Shown here: one piece after another, positions 25,227 through 32,841 of the stretch
Numbering within the stretch: the first letter of the stretch is position 1
Layout: each line of letters starts with the position of its first letter
Source: CAJQLB01 sp905479065
GTDB lineage: Bacteria; Bacteroidota; Bacteroidia; Flavobacteriales; Flavobacteriaceae
Assembly: GCA_943846735.1 (NCBI GenBank)
Contig: OX044364.1
Location: forward strand, 1,488,001-1,552,000
Direction: 5' to 3'
DNA length: 64,000 nt
Position numbers and translations under genes: made by a program
Notes under the pieces: model-generated
The model's input: the letters and a program-made list of their open reading frames with translations, nothing else
What the model was told of the DNA's origin: nothing
The model's database searches: none

Positions 25227-26060
25227 TTACAACATTTTAAGCTTACTAATCTCTAATTCTGTAAGATGTTTCCAATGACCACGAGGAATGTCCTTTTTGG
25301 TAAGATCGGCAATCATAACACAATCTAATTTTATAATATCGTATTTCAGGTGTTCAAAGATTGTTCTAATAATTGTATTCCCAGTATTTTTAATTTTTAA
25401 GCCAATTTCCTTTTTGGGAGCACCGTCAATGTAACTAATATCTTCTACTGTAACAGCTTTTCCCGCAACTTTAAAACCTTCCTTTATCTGTTTTAAATCT
25501 TCGTATTTTAAATTTTTGTCAAGTTCAACTTGAAATAACCTTGTGACTCCGTGCTTAGAATTGGTAAACTTGGCATGTACTAAATCATCATTTGTAAACA
25601 ACAAAAGTCCCATTGAATTCCTACCCAATCTTCCAATTGGTCTAATGCGAGAACTCGTTGCATTCGATACCAGGTCCATAACAGTTCTACCTTTCCCTTC
25701 ACTGGTTGTAGTTGCAAAGCCTTTTGGCTTGTTTAGCAAAACATAGGCCTTTTTTTCTGGGGAAACTCTAGATCCATCAAAACGCACGTCATCATCTAAC
25801 ATCACTTTAAAACCCATTTCTGTGATAACTTTTCCGTTTACGGTAACGCTGCCGATACTAATATGCATGTCAGCTTCGCGCCGAGAGCATATCCCTGAAT
25901 TAGCGATGTACTTATTCAATCTAATTGCGTTCGAATTTTTAGATGCGTTTGTCTTTTTGGTCTTCAAAGAAGAATTACCCTTTGCGCTATTAGCAACTCG
26001 TTTGCTTTGTTTAGCGGTAAAATTATTTCCTTTGTTATTACGCTCCCTCTGCTTTGCCAT
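25227..26060 (-). CDS. RsuA/RluB-family protein, probably catalytically dead
   Basis: 277 residues. Basic low-complexity N-terminus (1-45), S4 RNA-binding domain at 46-95 (RLNKYIANSGICSRREAD) and the RsuA/RluB fold at 105-270. Family members make pseudouridine in 16S or 23S rRNA with a catalytic Asp in GRLD. Here that residue is G146 (GRLGRNSMG). The conserved active-site Tyr is F176, and the usual Arg pairs of the NRxVRR motif are largely replaced (N228, T229, then R232, T233). It may still bind RNA. The gene is next to the mevalonate genes as is common in this class; a nitrilase gene separates them. Start chosen at ATG 26060, 16 bases after a -7 box. Confidence 0.85.
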   Translation of the reverse strand: MAKQRERNNKGNNFTAKQSKRVANSAKGNSSLKTKKTNASKNSNAIRLNKYIANSGICSRREADMHISIGSVTVNGKVITEMGFKVMLDDDVRFDGSRVSPEKKAYVLLNKPKGFATTTSEGKGRTVMDLVSNATSSRIRPIGRLGRNSMGLLLFTNDDLVHAKFTNSKHGVTRLFQVELDKNLKYEDLKQIKEGFKVAGKAVTVEDISYIDGAPKKEIGLKIKNTGNTIIRTIFEHLKYDIIKLDCVMIADLTKKDIPRGHWKHLTELEISKLKML

Positions 26061-26073
26061 ACTTCAAAATTTT

Positions 26074-26098
26074 TGCAAAGGTAAGACAATACTTTGCA
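26074..26098 (-). promoter_or_regulatory. Promoter with overlapping inverted repeat
   Basis: On the minus strand TACCTTTG (plus coordinates 26076-26083) fits the TAnnTTTG -7 box of the RsuA/RluB-like gene. An inverted repeat TGCAAAG (26074-26080) and CTTTGCA (26092-26098), spaced by 11 bases, covers it and could be an operator. Confidence 0.35.
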
Positions 26099-27052
26099 TT
26101 AACTAATATAATTGACAGTAGATTGGCGTTCTCTATTGACAATCAACTTCGTGACATCTGGACGAGAATAATGACCAACTGGATCAAAATTTTGACGCTC
26201 TTCATAGATACGATTAAAATTAATAGTTTCAATTATCAAACCTTCCTTGTCAATTACTGGCTTAACAACCCACTCTCCGTCAGGACCAGCTATACAACTA
26301 CCTCCATTGGTTAAATAGCTTGGTGCTTTGCTCATGATTTCTTGATAATGTGGAGTACTTTTAGGAAAATTAGCATTACACATTAAACCCGACACAGAAA
26401 CAACATAGGATCTTGATTCTCTCGCTATAAAACGTGTAATATCTTTTGTATTGTGGTCACTTCCAGGCCAAACAGCAACGTGTAAATTCTCACCCAAACC
26501 ATATAAAGCAGCTCTTGGTAAAGGCATCCAATTTTCCCAACAATTTAAGCCTCCGATAGTAAATTTTTTCAATGGATGAACCTGTAAACCATGCCCATCT
26601 CCGGGTGACCATGTTAAACGTTCATCATGAGTAGGTTGAAGTTTCCTATGAACTGACTTTATTATACCAAGTTGATCAATATACACTAATGACGCATAAA
26701 TACTATGACCACCACGGTCTCGGGGTTTCTCAATGACACCCAGATAAATAGCTATTTTATGAGTTTTCGCTAATTGACAGACCGTTTCTAAATCACCATC
26801 TTCAATGGTAATAGCATTTGATAAATAATGGGCATGCAACTCTTTATTTACTTTTGTATTCCATTCCGCCCCACCAGTCAAGGCTAACCAAAAGGGATAT
26901 CCCGGAATTATCCCCTCTCCAAATACAATCAACTCAACATTTTGTTGTGATGCCTCAAGAATTGCATTTTTTACTTTTTTTAAGGTCGCTTGTTTGTCTA
27001 ACCAAACTGGAGCAATTTGAGCCATGGCAATTTTCAACTCATTTTCTATCAT
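26099..27052 (-). CDS. Nitrilase (carbon-nitrogen hydrolase)
   Basis: 317 residues. The three catalytic residues of the nitrilase superfamily are all present: E46 (VFGEGIIPGYP), K137 (HRKLQPTHDE) and C171 (LNCWENWMPL). The GYPFW after the Glu and the CWENWMPLPR around the Cys place it in the true nitrilase branch (nitrile to carboxylic acid plus ammonia) rather than the amidases. The length is usual for the branch. Its ATG overlaps the stop of the UbiA gene (ATGA), so it is the last gene of the mevalonate operon, an unusual partner for it. Confidence 0.9.
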   Translation of the reverse strand: MIENELKIAMAQIAPVWLDKQATLKKVKNAILEASQQNVELIVFGEGIIPGYPFWLALTGGAEWNTKVNKELHAHYLSNAITIEDGDLETVCQLAKTHKIAIYLGVIEKPRDRGGHSIYASLVYIDQLGIIKSVHRKLQPTHDERLTWSPGDGHGLQVHPLKKFTIGGLNCWENWMPLPRAALYGLGENLHVAVWPGSDHNTKDITRFIARESRSYVVSVSGLMCNANFPKSTPHYQEIMSKAPSYLTNGGSCIAGPDGEWVVKPVIDKEGLIIETINFNRIYEERQNFDPVGHYSRPDVTKLIVNRERQSTVNYIS

Positions 27053-27954
27053 AAAATTCGATTTAAAAGTAAATTAATATCAATCAGTAAAATACTAAAA
27101 ACACCAGCCACAAGAATCACTTTTAATATGTTGTGGAGTACTAAATATTGAAGCTTGGAAACCGCTTTTTGTAAAAGTAAAATGAATATGATGAGCAAAA
27201 AAATACTTAAATAAAAAAAATAATTCATTTTACCTATATCAAATTTAGTAATTAAAATATAGGTTGGGAGTAATGTAAAAAAAGATAAAGCCGTTAGCAT
27301 GATCCTTGCCACTTTTTCCCCATAAACAATTGGAACTGTTTTATAACCAAGTGTAAGGTCTCCCTTGATATTTTCAAGATCTTTAGTCAGTTCTCGCATA
27401 CTTATTACTAAAAACAAAAATATAGCGTGAAAGACAATAACCGTCTGGAAATTTTTGTAATAAAGAAATACTGCAAATATTGGGGTTATTGTTAAAATAG
27501 CAGAGGTAATGTTTCCTACAATTGACAACTTTTTCAACTTATGAGAATAAAGCCAAATCCCAAAAACATAAATTGAAAAGAAAATAAACGCTCTCATTGA
27601 AACTTGACTCGCAGAGATAATGACAATTAAAACAAGAAAAACATAAAAATATAGTTTAGTTTTTTGACTTATCAGTCTATCAAGCATTGATTTTTGCGGA
27701 CGATTAATTAAGTCTTTTTCTGAATCGTAAAAATTATTAATGATATATCCTCCTGCAATGGCAGCAGCAGATGCCACGACAATAAAAAACAACTTTACAT
27801 CAAAAATAATTTTACTAAGAGGGGTGTCAGGAGCTAGTATATAAATTGATGTGAAATACTGTGCCAATACAACAATCGATATATTAAAGCCTCTAATGAC
27901 GGAAAACATACTGAAAAATTTCAGTACCACATATTTTTGTTTTCGAGAAAGCAT
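27049..27954 (-). CDS. UbiA-family prenyltransferase
   Basis: 301 residues from the ATG at 27954. A TTG 27 bases upstream would extend it by nine residues into the mevalonate kinase gene and is less likely. It has about eight membrane helices. The first Asp-rich motif NNFYDSEKDLINRP (about 80-93) binds the prenyl diphosphate through magnesium; the second lies around RELTKDLENIKGDL. In this class such proteins are annotated as geranylgeranylglycerol-phosphate geranylgeranyltransferase; digeranyl ether or quinone/carotenoid-related prenylation are other options. It sits with the mevalonate genes that supply its prenyl substrate. Confidence 0.85.
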   Translation of the reverse strand: MLSRKQKYVVLKFFSMFSVIRGFNISIVVLAQYFTSIYILAPDTPLSKIIFDVKLFFIVVASAAAIAGGYIINNFYDSEKDLINRPQKSMLDRLISQKTKLYFYVFLVLIVIISASQVSMRAFIFFSIYVFGIWLYSHKLKKLSIVGNITSAILTITPIFAVFLYYKNFQTVIVFHAIFLFLVISMRELTKDLENIKGDLTLGYKTVPIVYGEKVARIMLTALSFFTLLPTYILITKFDIGKMNYFFYLSIFLLIIFILLLQKAVSKLQYLVLHNILKVILVAGVFSILLIDINLLLNRIL

Positions 27955-27964
27955 CGTTCTTTTT

Positions 27965-28894
27965 TTAGAAGTTATAGACAACTTCTAAATTATACGTTGA
28001 GAGTGAATTTTGTGCACGCTCTATATCTTGCGTAAATCCTAGAATATAACCTCCCCCACCTGAACCACAAAGCTTTAGATAGTAATCATTTGTCTCAATA
28101 CCTTTTTTCCATAACTCATGGAATTGTTTCGGTATCATTGGCTTGAAATGGCTGAGAACCACCTTAGATAATTGCTTAGTATTTTTAAATAGTGATTTTA
28201 TATCTCCTTGTAAAAAATCATCAACACAGGCATCCGTATGCTTAATAAACTGATTCTTAATCATTTTTCTGAAGCCCTCTTGTTTCATTTTTTCCATGAA
28301 AATATTTACCATGGGAGCTGTTTCACCAATAATCCCACTATCCAAAAGAAAAACGGCTCCTTTCCCACTACTTTGTTGTGAAGGAATCCCTGTAGCTTCA
28401 ATATGATTATTAGAGTTTATTAATATGGGTAGGCTCAAATAACTATTCAAAGGATCAAGACCTGAAGATTTTCCATGAAAAAACGACTCCATTTTAGAAA
28501 AAATCATTTTAAGTTTCAAAAGTTTCTCACGAGTCAGATTTTCTAAAATTGTTATTTTTTCATGAGCATATTTGTCGTAGATAGCTGCTACTAATGCACC
28601 GCTGCTTCCAACACCGTATCCTTGAGGAATGGACGAATCAAAATACATCCCTTCATTAAGATGAGTGATCAATGATTGATAATCAAATGACACAAGTCGT
28701 TCCTCTAAAGTCTGTAAATGTTTTGCAAATAATCTAAGATTTTGGTTCGACTGTATTGCGTCTTCAGAAACATTATCATCCATTTTTAATGCCCCGTTAT
28801 AAAAACTGTATGGAATGGAAAGGCCCTTAGAGTCCTTAATAATACCATACTCACCAAAAAGCAATATTTTAGAATAAAAAAGAGGTCCTTTCAT
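27965..28894 (-). CDS. GHMP kinase, mevalonate kinase-like
   Basis: 309 residues. The GHMP ATP-binding loop is at about 113-122 (GYGVGSSGALVAA), a KMESFFHGKSSGLDPLNSYLS segment binds substrate and magnesium, and the third motif KLCGSGGGGYILGF is near 275. In this order (after diphosphomevalonate decarboxylase and before UbiA) it most probably phosphorylates mevalonate. No separate phosphomevalonate kinase is seen in the window, so that step must be encoded elsewhere or done by this enzyme. The ATG at 28894 is 7 bases from the decarboxylase stop. Confidence 0.85.
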   Translation of the reverse strand: MKGPLFYSKILLFGEYGIIKDSKGLSIPYSFYNGALKMDDNVSEDAIQSNQNLRLFAKHLQTLEERLVSFDYQSLITHLNEGMYFDSSIPQGYGVGSSGALVAAIYDKYAHEKITILENLTREKLLKLKMIFSKMESFFHGKSSGLDPLNSYLSLPILINSNNHIEATGIPSQQSSGKGAVFLLDSGIIGETAPMVNIFMEKMKQEGFRKMIKNQFIKHTDACVDDFLQGDIKSLFKNTKQLSKVVLSHFKPMIPKQFHELWKKGIETNDYYLKLCGSGGGGYILGFTQDIERAQNSLSTYNLEVVYNF

Positions 28895-28900
28895 ATAATC

Positions 28901-29986
28901 TTAAACTTGGTTAGCTTTTGCTCCAAAACCAACTCTATCACAAATATAGTGACCATTTTGGCAATAAACAACTAACTCATTCCTAATGAAATCATAAATC
29001 TGGGGTGCTTCATGGTCAGGAAATAGGACATGCACATTTGCTCCAGCATCCAATGTAAAGCATACATGTAAACCTGTAGCTTTTCTGAAATCCCATATTT
29101 TATTTATTATTTTCAAGGTATTAGATTTCATTAAAATGAAATAAGGTGTGCTTGTCATCATCATCGCGTGCAAAGTCAAAGCTTCACTTTCAACTAGCGT
29201 TATAAAATCGTCAAGAAGTCCTTGTTTTAATATTATAATAAGTTTAGACAGGTTTGTGTTTGCTTGTTGAAAGCGTGTTTCAGCAAATGGATGATCATGC
29301 ATTAATTCGTGCCCAACAGAACTACTAACCTGTTTTTCACCTTTGTCAACTAATAAAATTGTATCGTGATAATTTTTAAAATTATCATGCACCTCGAATG
29401 GATATTTTACACCAAATAAATTTGAACTTTCTGGATAATCTTCATGTTTACCCCATACAACTAAATCTCCTTCAATACTTCTACAAGCACTTCCAGATCC
29501 TAGTCTTGATAAAAAAGATGCTTTTTGCTTAAAAAGTATGTTTGACATATTTGGATTAAGCTCTTTTTCAATTCCCATCAAACAAAGCGCTAACGCACTC
29601 ATTCCAGATGCAGAGGAGGCAATTCCCGAACTGTGTGGAAATGTGTTTTCAGTCCTAATCACAAAATGATAATGCCTAAGAAAAGGTAAAAAGGTTTCCA
29701 CCCGGTAAAAAAATGTCTCAATTTTTGATCTAAAATCATTTTGAATTTTATTATCTAAAAATATCTCAAATGAAAAGTCTTCGTCGGTGGTTTTATTACA
29801 GACTTCTAATTCTGTAGTTGTTTTACAGACATCCAAAGTAAAACTAATAGAGGGATTAGCTGGGATTTGATTTTTTTTCTTACCCCAATACTTGATCAAC
29901 GCGATATTACTTGGGGACGACCATGAGAAACGTTTTGAGACTATATCTTTCAAATAGTTACTTGGAATAAAATCTTTTTCTGTCAT
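28901..29986 (-). CDS. mvaD: Diphosphomevalonate decarboxylase
   Basis: 361 residues from the ATG at 29986. A TTG three codons earlier is the only other start. The N-terminus has the family signature SPSNIALIKYWGKKKNQIP with PANPSISFTL, the ATP-binding loop FPHSSGIASSASGMSAL at about 110-126, SRLGSGSACRS and the C-terminal CFTLDAGANVHVLF. It converts mevalonate 5-diphosphate to isopentenyl diphosphate with loss of CO2 and use of ATP. It heads the operon with mevalonate kinase and UbiA; a TTG/TATCTTTG promoter lies directly in front. Confidence 0.92.
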   Translation of the reverse strand: MTEKDFIPSNYLKDIVSKRFSWSSPSNIALIKYWGKKKNQIPANPSISFTLDVCKTTTELEVCNKTTDEDFSFEIFLDNKIQNDFRSKIETFFYRVETFLPFLRHYHFVIRTENTFPHSSGIASSASGMSALALCLMGIEKELNPNMSNILFKQKASFLSRLGSGSACRSIEGDLVVWGKHEDYPESSNLFGVKYPFEVHDNFKNYHDTILLVDKGEKQVSSSVGHELMHDHPFAETRFQQANTNLSKLIIILKQGLLDDFITLVESEALTLHAMMMTSTPYFILMKSNTLKIINKIWDFRKATGLHVCFTLDAGANVHVLFPDHEAPQIYDFIRNELVVYCQNGHYICDRVGFGAKANQV

Positions 29987-30003
29987 ATCAAACAATCAAG
30001 CAG

Positions 30004-30035
30004 CAAAGATACTAACTTTCCCGATGTGTCACCAA
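30004..30035 (-). promoter_or_regulatory. Promoter of the mevalonate operon
   Basis: On the minus strand a TTG (plus 30033-30035), a 21-base spacer and TATCTTTG (plus 30004-30011) match the Bacteroidota TTG/TAnnTTTG promoter. Transcription would start about 10 bases before the decarboxylase ATG at 29986. Confidence 0.5.
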
Positions 30036-30045
30036 AAACAAAAAC

Positions 30046-31269
30046 TCAATACGCATGATTCATGGAAATTGATTTCGCAGCTATATATCCTCCTGTCCAT
30101 GCATTTTGGAAATTAAAACCTCCAGTCACTGCATCAATATTTAAAATTTCTCCGGCAAAGTATAAAGTGGGATATAACTTGCTTTCAAAACTTTTAAAAT
30201 TAATCTCCTTTAAATCAACCCCCCCAGCTGTGACAAATTCTTCCTTAAAAGTGCTTTTTCCTTCAACACTGAAGATTGCTGTTGTCAACTGTAAGCTTAA
30301 GCTTTCTAACTGTTGTCTTTTTACATCTGCCCACGTCGTAGCCTCAAAAATATCAGAGGCTTTTACCAATTCTTGCCACAAACGTTTTGGTAATTGAAAT
30401 TGTGAAAACTTAGAAATTGTTTTCTTATTTAATCGATGTTTACATGCTTTTAGAGCATCAAGACATTCTTCCTTAGTAAGACTTACGAAATTAATTTCTA
30501 CTTTAAATTTGTAGTCTCTTTTAGCAAATTCAATGGCACCAAAGGAGGATAATTTCAAAATTGCGGGTGCACTCATACCCACGTGAGTAATCAACAAAGG
30601 GCCCGTACTCATTAAATCTGAATTCTTAACTTTTATGGTTACATGGTTAACCACTACGCCTGGAATATTTGATATGCGCTCATCCTCTATTTTAAAAGTA
30701 AAAAGTGACGGAACAGCATCAATTATGGTATGTCCAAATCGCTTTAACAATGCCCATATTTTTGAATTACTACCTGTTGTTAATACCAATGTTTGGGACT
30801 GAAAAACACTTTTAATTGTTTCAATTTTCCATCCTGATAGTTCTCGAATAAATGATTTAACAGACTGATTGTAAAAAATATCAATATGATGCTTCTTAGC
30901 CTCATTTAAAAAGCAATCTACAATCGTTTTTGATGAATCTGATGTTGGAAACATACGACCGTCTTCCTCAATTTTTAATTGAATATCTCGCTTCAGAAAC
31001 CAATCGATGGTATCACCTGTCATGAATTGATGAAATGGACCTAATAATTCTTTTTCTCCTCTTGGATAATTCAAAACAAGTTCTGAAGGTGTGAATTCTG
31101 CATGGGTCACATTACACCGACCACCCCCAGAAATTTTCACTTTTTGCAATCCTTCATGACCTCTTTCTAGAATGGCAATTGTTAACGATGGTGACATTTC
31201 GGCAATATTTATTGCCGTAAAAAAACCTGCAGCACCTCCTCCAATAATAATGACATCGTAATCCTTCAT
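30046..31269 (-). CDS. HI0933/BaiN-type flavoprotein
   Basis: 407 residues. FAD-binding GGGAAG at 10-15, then KVKISGGGRCNVTH at about 44-57, which is the signature of the HI0933-like (BaiN/RdsA) flavoproteins, and the closing motif GGFNFQNAWTGGYIAA near 390. The physiological substrate of this widespread family is not well settled; some members reduce C=C bonds of bile acids. The gene stands alone on the minus strand and is divergent from the lipoprotein gene at 31307. Confidence 0.88.
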   Translation of the reverse strand: MKDYDVIIIGGGAAGFFTAINIAEMSPSLTIAILERGHEGLQKVKISGGGRCNVTHAEFTPSELVLNYPRGEKELLGPFHQFMTGDTIDWFLKRDIQLKIEEDGRMFPTSDSSKTIVDCFLNEAKKHHIDIFYNQSVKSFIRELSGWKIETIKSVFQSQTLVLTTGSNSKIWALLKRFGHTIIDAVPSLFTFKIEDERISNIPGVVVNHVTIKVKNSDLMSTGPLLITHVGMSAPAILKLSSFGAIEFAKRDYKFKVEINFVSLTKEECLDALKACKHRLNKKTISKFSQFQLPKRLWQELVKASDIFEATTWADVKRQQLESLSLQLTTAIFSVEGKSTFKEEFVTAGGVDLKEINFKSFESKLYPTLYFAGEILNIDAVTGGFNFQNAWTGGYIAAKSISMNHAY

Positions 31270-31306
31270 TTATAAATACTTCTATGTAAATTTAGCACTA
31301 ATAGCG

Positions 31307-32158
31307 ATGACTACCATGAAAAAACTCATTCCCTTTCTTTCTTTTTTATACTTTTCATGCAACACAGGAAATTTGACAATTATAGCCGAATTGCCAGAGA
31401 CGTTAAATGAAGTTTCAGGAATTGAGCAAACCCCTAACTCAGACGTTTATTGGATGATTAATGATCATGGGAATACTCCTATTATCTTTGGGGTTAATTT
31501 ATCTGGTGAAATACAACAACGATTAATAATCAATACTAATAATCATGACTGGGAGGATTTAGCATCTGACGAGGAGGGTAATATTTATATCGGTGATTTT
31601 GGAAACAATCATAATAAAAGAAAAAATCTATCGATATTGAAGATCTCTAACAAGTCTCTTAATAGCTCTAAAAAAATTGATGCTAAAACGATTTCATTTT
31701 ATTATCCTGAACAAACAAAATTTCCGCCAAAACACTCGGAAAGACATTTTGATTGTGAATCCTTTTTATTTTTTAAGGACAGTTTATTTTTATTTACAAA
31801 AAGTAGAGATCACAAAAATATCGGTAAAACAAATCTATATAAGATTCCAGCTAATGAAGGACATCACAAAGCACAATATATTTCAACATTTTACACAAAA
31901 GGTGACATTGGATCTTGGGTTACTTCTGCTGACATCAATAGTTCAGGAAATAAAGTTGTGTTACTTACGGAAAAATCCATTTTGATGTTTTCTAACTTTA
32001 AATCAAGCAATTTTTTCACTGGTACATTGACTGAAATCCCTTTTAATTTTATGTCACAAAATGAAAGTGTCATTTTTAAAAATGATTCAACTTTATTCAT
32101 TACTGATGAAAAGTCTCGTAAATCAGAAGGAAATTTTTATCATTTAATCTTAGAATGA
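31307..32158 (+). CDS. Lipoprotein of unknown function
   Basis: 283 residues, or 280 from the second Met (31316), which better fits a normal signal sequence (MKKLIPFLSFLYFSC). The lipobox Cys follows YFS. The mature part looks like a beta-propeller with repeated strands (WEDLASDEEGNIYIGDFGNN, DIGSWVTSADINSSGNKVVLLTEKS). This general form resembles SdiA-regulated and related surface proteins, but I cannot assign a family with certainty. It ends 8 bases before the stop codon of the convergent ion-channel gene. Confidence 0.7.
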   Translation: MTTMKKLIPFLSFLYFSCNTGNLTIIAELPETLNEVSGIEQTPNSDVYWMINDHGNTPIIFGVNLSGEIQQRLIINTNNHDWEDLASDEEGNIYIGDFGNNHNKRKNLSILKISNKSLNSSKKIDAKTISFYYPEQTKFPPKHSERHFDCESFLFFKDSLFLFTKSRDHKNIGKTNLYKIPANEGHHKAQYISTFYTKGDIGSWVTSADINSSGNKVVLLTEKSILMFSNFKSSNFFTGTLTEIPFNFMSQNESVIFKNDSTLFITDEKSRKSEGNFYHLILE

Positions 32159-32166
32159 TGAAATTA

Positions 32167-32841
32167 TTAGTCTTTTTTATTTTGCATGATATATTTTTCT
32201 ACAATAACAGCAGTGATTATTACCAAATAAAACTGACCTATTAAGCCAACAAGAACTGCCGCTTTTTGTGCAACAGGCAAAACTGGATTGATATCTCCAT
32301 ATCCAATCGTTAAAAGTGTTATAAAAGCATAATATAACAAACTGTCCGAATGAGTTCTAAAGTTAGCACTGTCCATTATTCCAGTTCCTGAAAAAGCTCC
32401 AGGAGAAATCAATTCTATTGACATAAATAAGAAAAACGCGATAAATCCTAACGAAATATAACCACTCATTAGTCCAATCATAACGTTTTTAGAGACCTGT
32501 TTTGACTTCCATACTTGATGAATTATGTTCCAAGTAACGATGACATAGAATAAAAAATAAACAGAAAATCTAATAAGTATATTCTCAGAACTCCTGGTCC
32601 CGTAAATCATATCCGAACCAAAAATAAACGCCGAAATACTAAACAGAATGATACAAATCCAAAGAATTTTTTTCTTTTTAGAAATAATTAAAATCCCTGA
32701 AATGATACTAATCAAATAAATGATAGGAAGCATTGAAAATTCAAAAAAATCCGCAGGAAAACATAAAGAACCAAATAAAACTGCAAGCTGTGTGGTTAAA
32801 AAAATCTCAAAACGATATGTATAAAGCCCATTATAAATCAC
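32167..32841 (-). CDS. Potassium channel-like membrane protein
   Basis: 224 residues with about six hydrophobic helices. The selectivity filter TIGYGD is at 178-183, between a pore helix (SLLYYAFITLL) and the last helix. There is no voltage-sensor Arg array, and no RCK domain follows, so it is a simple pore protein. It starts with GTG (32841), which overlaps the TGA of the RND pump gene as GTGA; the coupling suggests the channel is made with the pump, perhaps to offset ion movement, though that is only inference. Confidence 0.8.
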   Translation of the reverse strand: MIYNGLYTYRFEIFLTTQLAVLFGSLCFPADFFEFSMLPIIYLISIISGILIISKKKKILWICIILFSISAFIFGSDMIYGTRSSENILIRFSVYFLFYVIVTWNIIHQVWKSKQVSKNVMIGLMSGYISLGFIAFFLFMSIELISPGAFSGTGIMDSANFRTHSDSLLYYAFITLLTIGYGDINPVLPVAQKAAVLVGLIGQFYLVIITAVIVEKYIMQNKKD

